Below, piece after piece: positions 1 to 9,109 of a stretch of DNA of 33,544 nt; positions within the stretch are counted from its first letter, which is position 1, and every line of letters starts with the position of its first letter. The stretch is from an uncultured bacterium (GTDB lineage: Bacteria > Bacteroidota > Bacteroidia > Chitinophagales > Chitinophagaceae). The position numbers were made by a program, and so were the translations under genes. The DNA lies in the NCBI GenBank assembly GCA_903834825.1, contig CAILKQ010000068.1:1-33544 (forward strand). Reading direction: 5' to 3'. Below the pieces are notes generated by a model. The model saw only the letters and a program-made list of their open reading frames with translations, was not told where the DNA came from and did no database searches.

Positions 1-1
1 A

Positions 2-1165
2 AAAGATCCTATGGCCCTTCAGCGGTTGAAAGAAGCTTCTGAAAAGGCAAAAGTTGAACTTTCAGGTTCATCTGAAACAGAAATTAACCTCCCTTATGTT
101 ACCGCCATTGATGGTGTTCCCAAACACCTGGTTAAAAAACTGACCAGGGCAAAGTTTGAGCAACTCGCTGACAAATTGTTTGAGCGCTGCTTGAAGCCTT
201 GCGAGCAGGCGTTGAAAGATGCTGGCATGAACGTGAGTGAAATTGATGAGGTTATCCTTGTTGGAGGATCTACCAGGATTCCTAAGGTGCAGGAGATCGT
301 TGAAAAGTTCTTTGGCAAAAAGCCCAACAAGAGCGTTAACCCAGATGAAGCTGTAGCCATTGGTGCAGGCGTACAAGGTGCTGTACTCACGGGTGAGGTA
401 AAGGATGTGTTGCTGCTTGATGTAACCCCATTGAGTTTGGGAATTGAAACCCTTGGAGGAGTAATGACCGTTTTGATTCCTTCCAACACCACCATCCCTA
501 CCAAAAAGTCTGAAAGCTTCTCTACTGCTGCTGATAACCAGCCTGGTGTTCAGATCCATGTTATTCAGGGAGAAAGGCCAATGGCCAACCAGAACAAGAC
601 CCTTGGTATTTTCAACCTAGATAATATTCCTCCAGCACCAAGGGGTGTACCTCAAATTGAAGTCACATTTGATATCGATGCCAATGGTCTGATCAATGTT
701 AGTGCAAAAGACAAAGGCACTGGCAAGGAACAGAAGATCCGCATTGAAGCAGGAAGTGGGTTGACCAAAGAGGAGATTGAAAAAATGAAGGCCGAAGCAA
801 AAGCCAACGAGGCAACCGACAAGGAAGCCCGTGAAAAAATTGAGAAAATCAATGCCGCTGATGCCCTTATTTTCCAAACAGAAAAACAAATCAAAGAGTT
901 TGGTGAGAAGATTCCTGCAGAGAAAAAAGCAGTCATCGAATCAGCCCTTTCTAAACTCAAAGAAGTGCATAAGTTGCAGGATCTCACCTCAATCGAAGCG
1001 GCAACCAAAGAACTGAATGATGCATGGATGGCTGCAAGTCAGGACATGTACAATGCCACACAAAGTGCAGACCAGGCCGGACCTCAACCCAACGGACAAG
1101 AAGCGGGTGGAGCCAAAGCATCTGCAGACAATGTTACTGATGCAGAATTTGAGGAGGTTAAATAG
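2..1165 (+). CDS. dnaK: Molecular chaperone DnaK (Hsp70), 3' portion; 5' end outside window
   Basis: Reading frame is open from base 2 ([12 protein letters not shown]...); [31 protein letters not shown] and [20 protein letters not shown] are Hsp70 signatures. Confidence 0.98.
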   Translation, partial: KDPMALQRLKEASEKAKVELSGSSETEINLPYVTAIDGVPKHLVKKLTRAKFEQLADKLFERCLKPCEQALKDAGMNVSEIDEVILVGGSTRIPKVQEIVEKFFGKKPNKSVNPDEAVAIGAGVQGAVLTGEVKDVLLLDVTPLSLGIETLGGVMTVLIPSNTTIPTKKSESFSTAADNQPGVQIHVIQGERPMANQNKTLGIFNLDNIPPAPRGVPQIEVTFDIDANGLINVSAKDKGTGKEQKIRIEAGSGLTKEEIEKMKAEAKANEATDKEAREKIEKINAADALIFQTEKQIKEFGEKIPAEKKAVIESALSKLKEVHKLQDLTSIEAATKELNDAWMAASQDMYNATQSADQAGPQPNGQEAGGAKASADNVTDAEFEEVK

Positions 1166-1179
1166 CAAAAAAGAACATA

Positions 1180-1211
1180 AAAAAAGGGGATCCAAAAGAT
1201 CCCCTTTTTTT
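1180..1211. terminator. Bidirectional intrinsic terminator between convergent dnaK and the DUF2452-like gene
   Basis: Near-perfect inverted repeat AAAAAAGGGGATC-CAAAA-GATCCCCTTTTTTT. Confidence 0.85.
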
Positions 1212-2001
1212 ATGCCAGTTCCATCCAGGTATGGTCTGCCAGCAGTTTAACTGCTGCGGCACATTTTTTGAATGGTCCGGAAGATCCCCATTCTCTGGGG
1301 CTGACAAGAGAAAGAAAATGGCTTCCATCTTTTTTCTCGTAGAGGTAATATTGTTGACCTATCACCGGAGTGAAATTCAATTTTGCACTGTAGATCAATA
1401 CAGACAACTCTTTTCTTCTTTGAATTTCCTGGGCTTGTAATGCCAGCAACTCAATTTGCTGCCTGATTTGGGTCAGTTGCATATTGGTCTGTTCTTCCAT
1501 GGCCGTCAGGGATTTGTGTCTGATCATTCCTTCCTCAGTGGGCCTGATCACAGCGCCGGAAACAGAGGTTGAATAGGGGAGCACACTCATTTGCTTGTGG
1601 TAATAGGAAATGTTCTGGTAGGCGTTTCCTTCTTGATTTGTGCTTTGCTCAGTGACTTTCAAATAACCATTGGGCTGGATTTCATGGAAAATGCGAAGCG
1701 TCTCTTCATCTGTGATCAGCAACAAAATCTCAAAACTGATGCTGTCTATGAACTGTACCTTGGCTTTTTCAGCTACTCCTTGGTCTGTCATGGAATGAAA
1801 ATCTCCATCTGCTTCCAGTACATAATCGGAAGAAAAGGCCTGGTTTTCCAATGTAACCCAATTCATCTCTACACTGAGGTTGTTTCGCTCTCCGGAAGCA
1901 CTCAACTTGTAGATGCCGGATTTGGGCCTTTCCCCTTTTTCATAAATTCCTTTTTCAGGGAAAAGTTGCCATGAGTATAAAAAGTTATATGCCTGAATCA
2001 T
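1210..2001 (-). CDS. Hypothetical protein with DUF2452-like C-terminal region
   Basis: 263-aa ORF; C-terminal MEEQTNMQLTQIRQQIELLALQAQEIQRRKELSVLIYSAKLNFTPVIGQQYYLYEKKDGSHFLSLVSPREW resembles DUF2452 proteins from memory; family name not verified. Confidence 0.7.
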   Translation of the reverse strand: MIQAYNFLYSWQLFPEKGIYEKGERPKSGIYKLSASGERNNLSVEMNWVTLENQAFSSDYVLEADGDFHSMTDQGVAEKAKVQFIDSISFEILLLITDEETLRIFHEIQPNGYLKVTEQSTNQEGNAYQNISYYHKQMSVLPYSTSVSGAVIRPTEEGMIRHKSLTAMEEQTNMQLTQIRQQIELLALQAQEIQRRKELSVLIYSAKLNFTPVIGQQYYLYEKKDGSHFLSLVSPREWGSSGPFKKCAAAVKLLADHTWMELA

Positions 2002-2052
2002 GTCCCTTTAACAAAATTTATCCCTGATGGTTCTAAAAAATATTATTTTGAA

Positions 2053-2081
2053 TTGGCATTCAATGAATTGACTTAATTTTG
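2053..2081 (+). promoter_or_regulatory. Bacteroidetes-type promoter for prfB (TTG ... TAATTTTG)
   Basis: TAATTTTG (2074-2081) matches TAnnTTTG; TTG at 2053-2055 upstream; ATG at 2088. Confidence 0.5.
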
Positions 2082-2087
2082 CATTGT

Positions 2088-3183
2088 ATGACCATTGAAC
2101 AAATAAAGAGTATGAGAGACCGCCTATCCGTCTTGAGGAGGTTTCTTTGACGTCGAAAACCGACGATATAAAATCAATGAGGACAAGCTAAAGTCACAAT
2201 CTCCCGGATTCTGGGACGATAACAAGCGTGCTACGGAGATCCTCAAAACCATCAAACTTAATGAATACTGGCTCAACCTTTATACGTCAACTGATGCTGC
2301 TGTAGAAGACCTGGTGGTATTGTTTGAATTCTGGAAAGAAGGTGAATGCTCCGAAGAAGAAGTAAAACTGGCGAATGACAAGGCCATAGCATCCTTGGAT
2401 GAAGCTGAGTTTAAGAGTACCCTGAACCAACCCGAAGATGAACTTCCTGCTGTGCTACAGGTCAACAGTGGTGCTGGTGGAACAGAAAGCCAGGACTGGG
2501 CCGAGATGTTGGTCCGAATGTACAGGATGTACGGTGAAAAACAAGGTTGGACTGTTACAGAATTGGATTGGCAGGATGGAGATGGTGCAGGTATAAAATC
2601 CGCAGTTTTGCAGTTTGAAGGTCCTTTTGCCTATGGTTTTTTGAAGGCAGAAAATGGCGTTCACCGGTTGGTAAGGATTTCTCCTTTTGATAGCAATGCC
2701 AGGCGTCATACTTCTTTTGCTTCAGTTTATGTGTATCCGCTGGTAGATGATTCCATTGAGATCGAAGTCAATCCTGCTGATTTGGTATGGGATTTTTACC
2801 GCTCGGGTGGAAAGGGTGGACAAAATGTAAACAAGGTAGAAACGGCAGTAAGGCTAAAACATACACCCAGTGGTATAATTGTTGAATGTCAACAAGCGAG
2901 GACCCAGGGTGAGAACAGGGAAAAAGCCCTCAAGATGCTCAAGAGTAAATTGTACGAAGAGGAAATGAGAAGGCGAGAAGAACTCAAAAATGCCAACAAC
3001 GCCTCCAAGAAAAAAATTGAGTGGGGAAGTCAGATCCGCAGCTATGTTTTCCATCCTTATAAAATGATCAAAGATCACAGAACCGACCATGAAGTGGGTA
3101 ATATCCAACCGGTAATGGACGGTGACCTTGATGGTTTTATCAAGGCTTATCTTATGATAGAAAAAGAGAATGTTTCAACTTAA
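2088..3183 (+). CDS. prfB: Peptide chain release factor 2 with programmed +1 frameshift
   Basis: Zero frame ATG 2088 ... TTG AGG AGG TTT CTT TGA (stop 2148-2150); +1 frame continues GAC GTC GAA AAC CGA... into the 2314-3183 ORF, which contains the GGQ motif ([25 protein letters not shown]). Confidence 0.97.
2136..2151 (+). promoter_or_regulatory. prfB: RF2 programmed frameshift element AGGAGG-TTT-CTT-TGA-C
   Basis: SD-like AGGAGG, 3-nt spacer, slippery CTT and in-frame TGA C, the same layout as the known bacterial prfB site. Confidence 0.96.
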
Positions 3184-3194
3184 AATTACCATAA

Positions 3195-4826
3195 ATGAAC
3201 AACGGTCATTACAGTTTGCCTATTCCTGCCAATGAACCCATCTTAACATACGTGCCAGGTTCAACAGAACGAAACAGGTTGAAAGAGGTCATCAATGAGC
3301 TGAAATCCACCAGTATTGATGTACCCATGTACATTGGTTCCAGAGAAATCAGAACCAACAATAAAGTAGCCATGCGTCCTCCGCATGAACGCAAGCACGT
3401 ATTGGGATATTTTCATGCAGGTGAGGCCAAGCATGTAAAAATGGCCATTGATGCAGCATTGGCTGCAAAAAATGACTGGGAAGCCATGCCATGGGAAAGC
3501 AGGGCTGCAATCTTTTTGAAAGCGGCAGACCTTATCGCAACACGCTACAGGCCTTACATCAATGCAACCACCATGTTGGGGCAAAGCAAAAATGTTTTTC
3601 AGGCAGAAATTGACAGTGCATGTGAACTCATTGATTTTTTGAGGTTCAATGTTCATTTCCTGGGAGAAATATACCAACAACAACCCGTGAGTGCACCGGG
3701 CATTCACAACAGGCTTGAATACCGTCCGCTGGAAGGATTTGTTTTGGCCATCAGTCCATTCAATTTCACTGCCATCGGTGGAAATTTGCCGGCTTCAGCA
3801 GCACTTTGTGGCAATACCGTAGTTTGGAAATGTGCCAACACACAGGTTTACTCAGCCCAAATGTTCATGCGCATCATGAAAGAGGCTGGCTTGCCAGATG
3901 GCGTCATCAACCTGATTTACGTAGATGGACCTACGTTGGGTGGTGTATGTTTCAGCCATCCAGCATTTGGAGGGGTTCATTTTACCGGTTCAACAGGTGT
4001 TTTCAACCAGATGTGGAAAACCATTGGTGAGAACATTGCCAAATACCGTTCTTACCCAAGAATTGTAGGTGAGACCGGAGGAAAAGATTTTGTCATGGTG
4101 CATCCTTCTGCTGATCCTGATGTTGTGGCCACTGCCTTGCTCAGGGGAGCATTTGAATTCCAGGGACAAAAATGTTCAGCTGCTTCAAGGGCCTATATTC
4201 CTTCCAACCTTGCCGCTGCAGTAAGGAAAAGACTGATTGCGGGCATCAAAAGCTTTAAAATGGGTTCTGTTGAGGACTTCAGCAATTTTATTACTGCAGT
4301 CATTGACGAAAAATCTTTCAACAACATCAAATCCTATATCGATAAGGCAAAAAGATCTTCTAAGGTGAAAGTGATTGCAGGCGGTAACTGCGACAAATCG
4401 ATTGGTTATTTTATCGAGCCAACCGTTATTGAAACAACCGACCCAAAATATGTGACCATGTGCGAGGAAATTTTTGGGCCTGTACTAACCATGTATGTTT
4501 ACCCCGAACGAAAGTTCAGTGAAACGCTTGAGTTGCTTGACCAGACCTCACCGTATGCCCTTACAGGTTCCATCATTTCTCAGGACAGGGCAGCCATTGT
4601 GGAAGCAACCCATATATTGAGAAATGCTGCCGGCAACTTCTACATCAATGATAAACCAACAGGAGCAGTAGTTGGACAACAACCATTTGGTGGTGCAAGG
4701 GGTTCTGGAACAAACGACAAGGCTGGCTTTTCCATCAATCTATACCGGTGGTTGAGTGTAAGGACTATCAAGGAAACATTTGATCCTCCCAAGGATTACC
4801 GGTATCCTTTCATGCAGCCAGAATAA
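3195..4826 (+). CDS. pruA: L-glutamate gamma-semialdehyde (1-pyrroline-5-carboxylate) dehydrogenase
   Basis: 543-aa ALDH; FTGSTGVFNQMWKTIG, RIVGETGGKDFVMVHPSAD, GAFEFQGQKCSAASRAYIP catalytic Cys motif. Confidence 0.95.
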   Translation: MNNGHYSLPIPANEPILTYVPGSTERNRLKEVINELKSTSIDVPMYIGSREIRTNNKVAMRPPHERKHVLGYFHAGEAKHVKMAIDAALAAKNDWEAMPWESRAAIFLKAADLIATRYRPYINATTMLGQSKNVFQAEIDSACELIDFLRFNVHFLGEIYQQQPVSAPGIHNRLEYRPLEGFVLAISPFNFTAIGGNLPASAALCGNTVVWKCANTQVYSAQMFMRIMKEAGLPDGVINLIYVDGPTLGGVCFSHPAFGGVHFTGSTGVFNQMWKTIGENIAKYRSYPRIVGETGGKDFVMVHPSADPDVVATALLRGAFEFQGQKCSAASRAYIPSNLAAAVRKRLIAGIKSFKMGSVEDFSNFITAVIDEKSFNNIKSYIDKAKRSSKVKVIAGGNCDKSIGYFIEPTVIETTDPKYVTMCEEIFGPVLTMYVYPERKFSETLELLDQTSPYALTGSIISQDRAAIVEATHILRNAAGNFYINDKPTGAVVGQQPFGGARGSGTNDKAGFSINLYRWLSVRTIKETFDPPKDYRYPFMQPE

Positions 4827-4871
4827 TAAAAAGAATTGAATTGCATATATTTACATTAAGTCAACTGAACA

Positions 4872-5402
4872 ATGAAAGGAGTCAATACCATCATGGAAGA
4901 AGATCAACTCAAACTGACCTTAAAAAGGTTGGCCCATGAATTGATTGAAAACCATTATCCTTTTACAGATACTTGTATCATCGGTATTCAGCCAAGAGGT
5001 ATTGCCATCAGTGATTTCATCACGCAGTATATCCAAACCATTCATCCGGAAGTCAGCATTCATTATGGAAAATTGGACATCACTTTTTACCGGGATGATT
5101 TCAGGGGGCAGATTCATATTCCCAGCATAACGGATCTTCCTTTTTCCATTGAAGGGAAAAAAGTGATCCTGATTGATGATGTACTCTATACTGGCCGAAC
5201 CATCAGGGCAGCAATGGATGCCTTGTTAGACAATGGCCGCGCCCAGAAAGTGGAACTGTGTATTTTGGTAGACCGCAAGTTCAGCAGAGAACTCCCGATT
5301 CAACCTGATTATGTTGGAAAATCGATTGATTCCATCGTTACACAGAAAGTGAAAGTGATGTGGGGAGATGAAAAAAGGGTGATTTTATATGATAGCATTT
5401 GA
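4872..5402 (+). CDS. pyrR: Bifunctional pyrimidine operon regulator/uracil phosphoribosyltransferase PyrR (alternative start at 4893)
   Basis: PRPP-binding VILIDDVLYTGRTIRAAMDAL, LDITFYRDDF, ELCILVDRKFSRELPIQPDYVGK. Confidence 0.93.
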   Translation: MKGVNTIMEEDQLKLTLKRLAHELIENHYPFTDTCIIGIQPRGIAISDFITQYIQTIHPEVSIHYGKLDITFYRDDFRGQIHIPSITDLPFSIEGKKVILIDDVLYTGRTIRAAMDALLDNGRAQKVELCILVDRKFSRELPIQPDYVGKSIDSIVTQKVKVMWGDEKRVILYDSI

Positions 5403-5443
5403 TACCGCTCAAAAATTTGTCGGAAAAATATAACTGTATACTT

Positions 5444-5451
5444 TAAATTTG
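5444..5451 (+). promoter_or_regulatory. Candidate -7 element TAAATTTG upstream of pyrB
   Basis: TAnnTTTG match only 7 nt before the pyrB ATG (5459); possible -33 TTTG at 5416-5419. Confidence 0.4.
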
Positions 5452-5458
5452 CTTCCTA

Positions 5459-6394
5459 ATGCAACTAAGCTCAAAACACTTGCTCGGCATTAGAGACCTC
5501 CTTCCGGGAGATATCCAGCTTATTTTAGACACAGCCCGTCAATTCAAGGAAGTACTTCAAAGGCCCATAAAAAAGGTTCCATCTCTTCGAGACATCACCA
5601 TTGTTAACCTTTTTTATGAGAATTCAACAAGAACAAGGATTTCTTTTGAGTTGGCAGAAAAAAGATTGAGTGCAGACACCATCAATTTTGCTGCAAGTGG
5701 TTCTTCGGTTTCAAAAGGTGAAACACTGTTAGATACCGTCAACAACATTTTATCCATGAAGGTGGATATGGTGGTGATGCGCCACAGTGCAACAGGTGCT
5801 CCTCATTTTTTAGCGAAACATATTCCGGCTGCCATTGTCAATGCAGGGGATGGCATCAATGAGCATCCTACCCAAGCATTGCTGGATGCATTGTCCATCA
5901 CAGAAAAATTGGGAGATTTAAAAGGTAAAAAGATTGCAATCATTGGAGACATCATGCATTCCAGGGTGGCTTTGAGCAATATCTACCTGCTGACCAAAAT
6001 GGGTGCAGAAGTAACCCTTGCAGGCCCGCCCACCTTGATTCCCAAGCATATCAAGGATGCATTTGGTGTAAACGTTACCTACAACGTAAAAGAGGCCCTT
6101 GAATGGTGTGATGTTGCGAATGTGTTGAGAATACAGTTGGAACGCCAGAACCAGGTGCTGTTCTCTTCACTGCGCGAATACAACCAGGCCTATGGTATCA
6201 CCAGGCGATTGCTTGATTCACTTCATAAAGAAGTGTTGATCATGCACCCAGGACCGATCAACAGAGGCGTGGAGCTTGATTCTGATGTGGCCGATAGCAA
6301 ACAGTCTATCATACTTGATCAGGTTGAAAATGGTGTAGCCGTAAGAATGGCCGTATTGTATCTTTTATCAGGAAGAAAAGAATCAACACCTTAA
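5459..6394 (+). CDS. pyrB: Aspartate carbamoyltransferase catalytic subunit
   Basis: FYENSTRTRISFELAEKRL, HPTQALLDALSI, MHPGPINRGVELDSDVAD. Confidence 0.98.
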   Translation: MQLSSKHLLGIRDLLPGDIQLILDTARQFKEVLQRPIKKVPSLRDITIVNLFYENSTRTRISFELAEKRLSADTINFAASGSSVSKGETLLDTVNNILSMKVDMVVMRHSATGAPHFLAKHIPAAIVNAGDGINEHPTQALLDALSITEKLGDLKGKKIAIIGDIMHSRVALSNIYLLTKMGAEVTLAGPPTLIPKHIKDAFGVNVTYNVKEALEWCDVANVLRIQLERQNQVLFSSLREYNQAYGITRRLLDSLHKEVLIMHPGPINRGVELDSDVADSKQSIILDQVENGVAVRMAVLYLLSGRKESTP

Positions 6395-6403
6395 AAAAAA
6401 ACC

Positions 6404-6880
6404 ATGCAAAAAATTTGTCTTTTTCCTGGCACATTCGATCCGATTACACTGGGTCATGTGGATGTGATCAAAAGAGCATTGCCCTTGTTCGACAAAATCA
6501 TCGTTGCTGTGGGAAATAATTCCGGGAAATCTTCTATGTATAGTCCTGAGCAAAGGAAATCATGGATAGATGAGATTTTTAAAGATGAGGACAAGGTTTA
6601 TGCCGCCGTCTATGAGGGCCTGACTGTGAATTTTTGTAAAGAAGTTGATGCCCAATATATTCTAAGGGGTATCCGGTATGTGAGTGATTTTGAATATGAA
6701 AAGACCATTGCTGATGCCAACAGAACCTTGGATCCTCGTATAGAAACTTTTTTCCTTACCTGCGAGCCCAAATACACTTCCATCGCCTCAACCATCGTGA
6801 GAGACATCATCCGAAATGGGGGAGATGCCTCCCTGTTTTTGCCAGAGGTGGTTTCGAAATCAATACAGAAACACCCATAG
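6404..6880 (+). CDS. coaD: Phosphopantetheine adenylyltransferase
   Basis: FPGTFDPITLGHVDVIKRAL, YILRGIRYVSDFEYEKTIADANRTLDPRIETFFL. Confidence 0.97.
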   Translation: MQKICLFPGTFDPITLGHVDVIKRALPLFDKIIVAVGNNSGKSSMYSPEQRKSWIDEIFKDEDKVYAAVYEGLTVNFCKEVDAQYILRGIRYVSDFEYEKTIADANRTLDPRIETFFLTCEPKYTSIASTIVRDIIRNGGDASLFLPEVVSKSIQKHP

Positions 6881-6898
6881 TTACTATGTTTAACCTGG

Positions 6899-7378
6899 CT
6901 ACAGGTAATATTTTTCAACCATTTCTCTGATGGAAGGAAAAGCTATTTGTGCCAATTCGGCAGCTTCAACTTTATCCACCCACCGCAACTCAGTGATGTC
7001 CTCTTCTGTTTGAGGAACCAATTCTTCATTTCCGGAATATTCCATTTTGTACCAATGTGATGGCTTGAGTGCGGGTTTACCATGGAAAGAATAGGTATGG
7101 TAGGTTGTCTGTAATTTGCTACAAAGCTTCAGGTTAGAAATACCCGTTTCTTCCTCCACTTCTCTTAGTGCACAGGCTTCTATGGTTTCGCCCTCATCCA
7201 GTTTCCCTTTGGGCATATCCCATTGGCCACGCCTTAACATCATCAACAATTCACCTTTGGGGTTGAAAACCATTCCCCCGCCAGCTTCAATGATCATTTT
7301 ATCAGCTAAAAATGACTGCCATTCCTTCTCTTTTGTGAAGACGACTGGGCCGGTTGGTTCGTGAACAATGATGTACAT
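6899..7378 (-). CDS. NUDIX domain hydrolase
   Basis: Nudix box GKLDEGETIEACALREVEEETGI. Confidence 0.93.
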   Translation of the reverse strand: MYIIVHEPTGPVVFTKEKEWQSFLADKMIIEAGGGMVFNPKGELLMMLRRGQWDMPKGKLDEGETIEACALREVEEETGISNLKLCSKLQTTYHTYSFHGKPALKPSHWYKMEYSGNEELVPQTEEDITELRWVDKVEAAELAQIAFPSIREMVEKYYL

Positions 7379-7421
7379 AACTTAATTTTCTTTTCTGATG
7401 AGCTTGATTCAATTTTGCTAT

Positions 7422-8051
7422 ATGACAAACGAAAAAACAGTTGCTGAAAAACTGCTACAAGTTAATGCAGTGAAGTTGAATCCCAAAGAACCTTTTACTT
7501 GGGCATCAGGCTGGAAAAGTCCGATTTACTGCGACAACCGTAAACTCCTTGGATATCCCTATGTAAGGGATTTCATCAAAAGTGAATTGTGCAACGTGAT
7601 TTTTGAAAAATTCCCTGATGCTGAACTGCTCGCCGGTGTTGCGACTGCTGGTATTGCATGGGGCGCAATGGCTGCTGATCAGCTAAAACTTCCTTATATC
7701 TATGTGCGTCCGAAACCCAAAGAGCATGGATTGGGCAACCAGATTGAAGGGGATTATGAAAAAGGCATGAAAACAATCATCATCGAGGACCTCATCTCTA
7801 CAGGCAAAAGCAGTTTACAGGTAGTTGATGTAGTGAGAAATGCTGGTCTTGATGTAATAGGCATGGTATCCATTTTTACCTACGGATTTGAGGCTGCAGC
7901 AAACGCCTGTTCTGCAGCAGGTGTTCCAACGATTTCCCTGACCAATTATCCTACCTTAATTGAATTGGCCGTTGAAAAAGGAACCATCGATCCTGAAGAT
8001 CAAAATACATTGTTAAACTGGAGCAAGAACCCTTCAGAATGGGGGAGATAA
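7422..8051 (+). CDS. pyrE: Orotate phosphoribosyltransferase
   Basis: FTWASGWKSPIYCDNRKLLGYP, TIIIEDLISTGKSSLQVV; start ATG 7422 (MTNEKTVAEK) preferred over the upstream 7398 ATG. Confidence 0.97.
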   Translation: MTNEKTVAEKLLQVNAVKLNPKEPFTWASGWKSPIYCDNRKLLGYPYVRDFIKSELCNVIFEKFPDAELLAGVATAGIAWGAMAADQLKLPYIYVRPKPKEHGLGNQIEGDYEKGMKTIIIEDLISTGKSSLQVVDVVRNAGLDVIGMVSIFTYGFEAAANACSAAGVPTISLTNYPTLIELAVEKGTIDPEDQNTLLNWSKNPSEWGR

Positions 8052-8079
8052 CCTTAATTTACAAACAAAATTAATCCAA

Positions 8080-8418
8080 ATGAAAAAAGCAATTTTATCT
8101 ATACTGGTCCTTTTTATAGCCTTGGCATCAAGCGCCCAACAAAAAAAACCAGTTACTGTCAAAATCAACACGCCTAGCGTTCAATGTGAGATGTGCAAAA
8201 AAAAGATTGAGGAATACCTGATGTATGAGGAAGGTGTCACCAAAGTGCTTGTGGATTACAAGCAGAAAAAAACAACTGTTACTTACCTGACAGATAGGAC
8301 AAACCTCGATAACATCAAGACAGCCATTGCCAATACGGGTTATGATGCTGAAGAAGTCAAGGCTGCAGAAGATGCCTATGACAAGCTTCCCAAATGTTGC
8401 AAAAAACCTGCAAAATAA
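8080..8418 (+). CDS. Secreted heavy-metal-associated (HMA) domain protein
   Basis: Signal peptide; CEMCKKKIEEYLMYEEGVTKVLVDYKQKKTTVTYL matches the HMA fold with a CxxC motif. Confidence 0.85.
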   Translation: MKKAILSILVLFIALASSAQQKKPVTVKINTPSVQCEMCKKKIEEYLMYEEGVTKVLVDYKQKKTTVTYLTDRTNLDNIKTAIANTGYDAEEVKAAEDAYDKLPKCCKKPAK

Positions 8419-8419
8419 C

Positions 8420-9046
8420 TTGTTAAGCATTGAACTTCAATATTTTCCATGCATCAACGCAATGAGGGATATAGTTGATTGCAAATTGGTTTTTTTTGAC
8501 AATGATCTTTTATTTCGGCGGTCCAGTTTCCGTAACAGAATGATACTCCCCGGAGGCAATGGCCTGGTTTCCATGACTATTCCAGTCGTTGGTGGAAGGT
8601 CGGTCAAGCTGCCATTCAAAGCTGTTGAAATCGATTATACCAGCAACTGGCAACGCAATCATTTTCGCAGCATGGAAACCATCTACGGTAACTCGCCTTT
8701 TTATTTCCAATACAGCGCTTCGCTCATGGAAATTTATGAACAGAAACCACAATACTTGGTTGATTGGAACAGTATCTGTCTTGATTGGGTAGTCAAAAAA
8801 ATGAAAATCAACCTGATTTTGCTTAAAGATGCCAACCAATTAACCGAAAACCAGGAAAAAAAGGAAAGAATTGATTATTATTTGCCGTCTAACCATGATA
8901 ATTCTGGAAAAGGGCCATTCATCAAATATCCTCAATTGTTTGAGGACAGGATTGGTTTTAAGCCCAATGTATCCATTGTAGACCTATTGTTTACCCTTGG
9001 ACCTGATGCGCTAAAGAAAATCACCAATCCTACTAAACCTCTTTGA
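8420..9046 (+). CDS. WbqC family protein (probable TTG start)
   Basis: IELQYFPCINAM... and WQRNHFRSMETIYGNSPFYFQY...LVDWNSICLDW are WbqC-like; homology begins right after the TTG at 8420. Confidence 0.8.
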   Translation: MLSIELQYFPCINAMRDIVDCKLVFFDNDLLFRRSSFRNRMILPGGNGLVSMTIPVVGGRSVKLPFKAVEIDYTSNWQRNHFRSMETIYGNSPFYFQYSASLMEIYEQKPQYLVDWNSICLDWVVKKMKINLILLKDANQLTENQEKKERIDYYLPSNHDNSGKGPFIKYPQLFEDRIGFKPNVSIVDLLFTLGPDALKKITNPTKPL

Positions 9047-9109
9047 GAATCAATGGTCTAAGAGTTTGTACTTATTCAAATTTTCACTATTTTTCCATTT
9101 AGCCAAACA

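Noticed and set aside
68-1008. Long antisense ORFs (163, 136, 90 and 118 aa) opposite dnaK
   Set aside because: Compositional shadows of a highly conserved coding strand; no recognisable motifs.
2142-2160. Apparent disruption of prfB (premature TGA) as a pseudogene or sequencing error
   Set aside because: Context AGGAGG-N3-CTT-TGA-C is the canonical programmed frameshift and the +1 frame continues with RF2 sequence.
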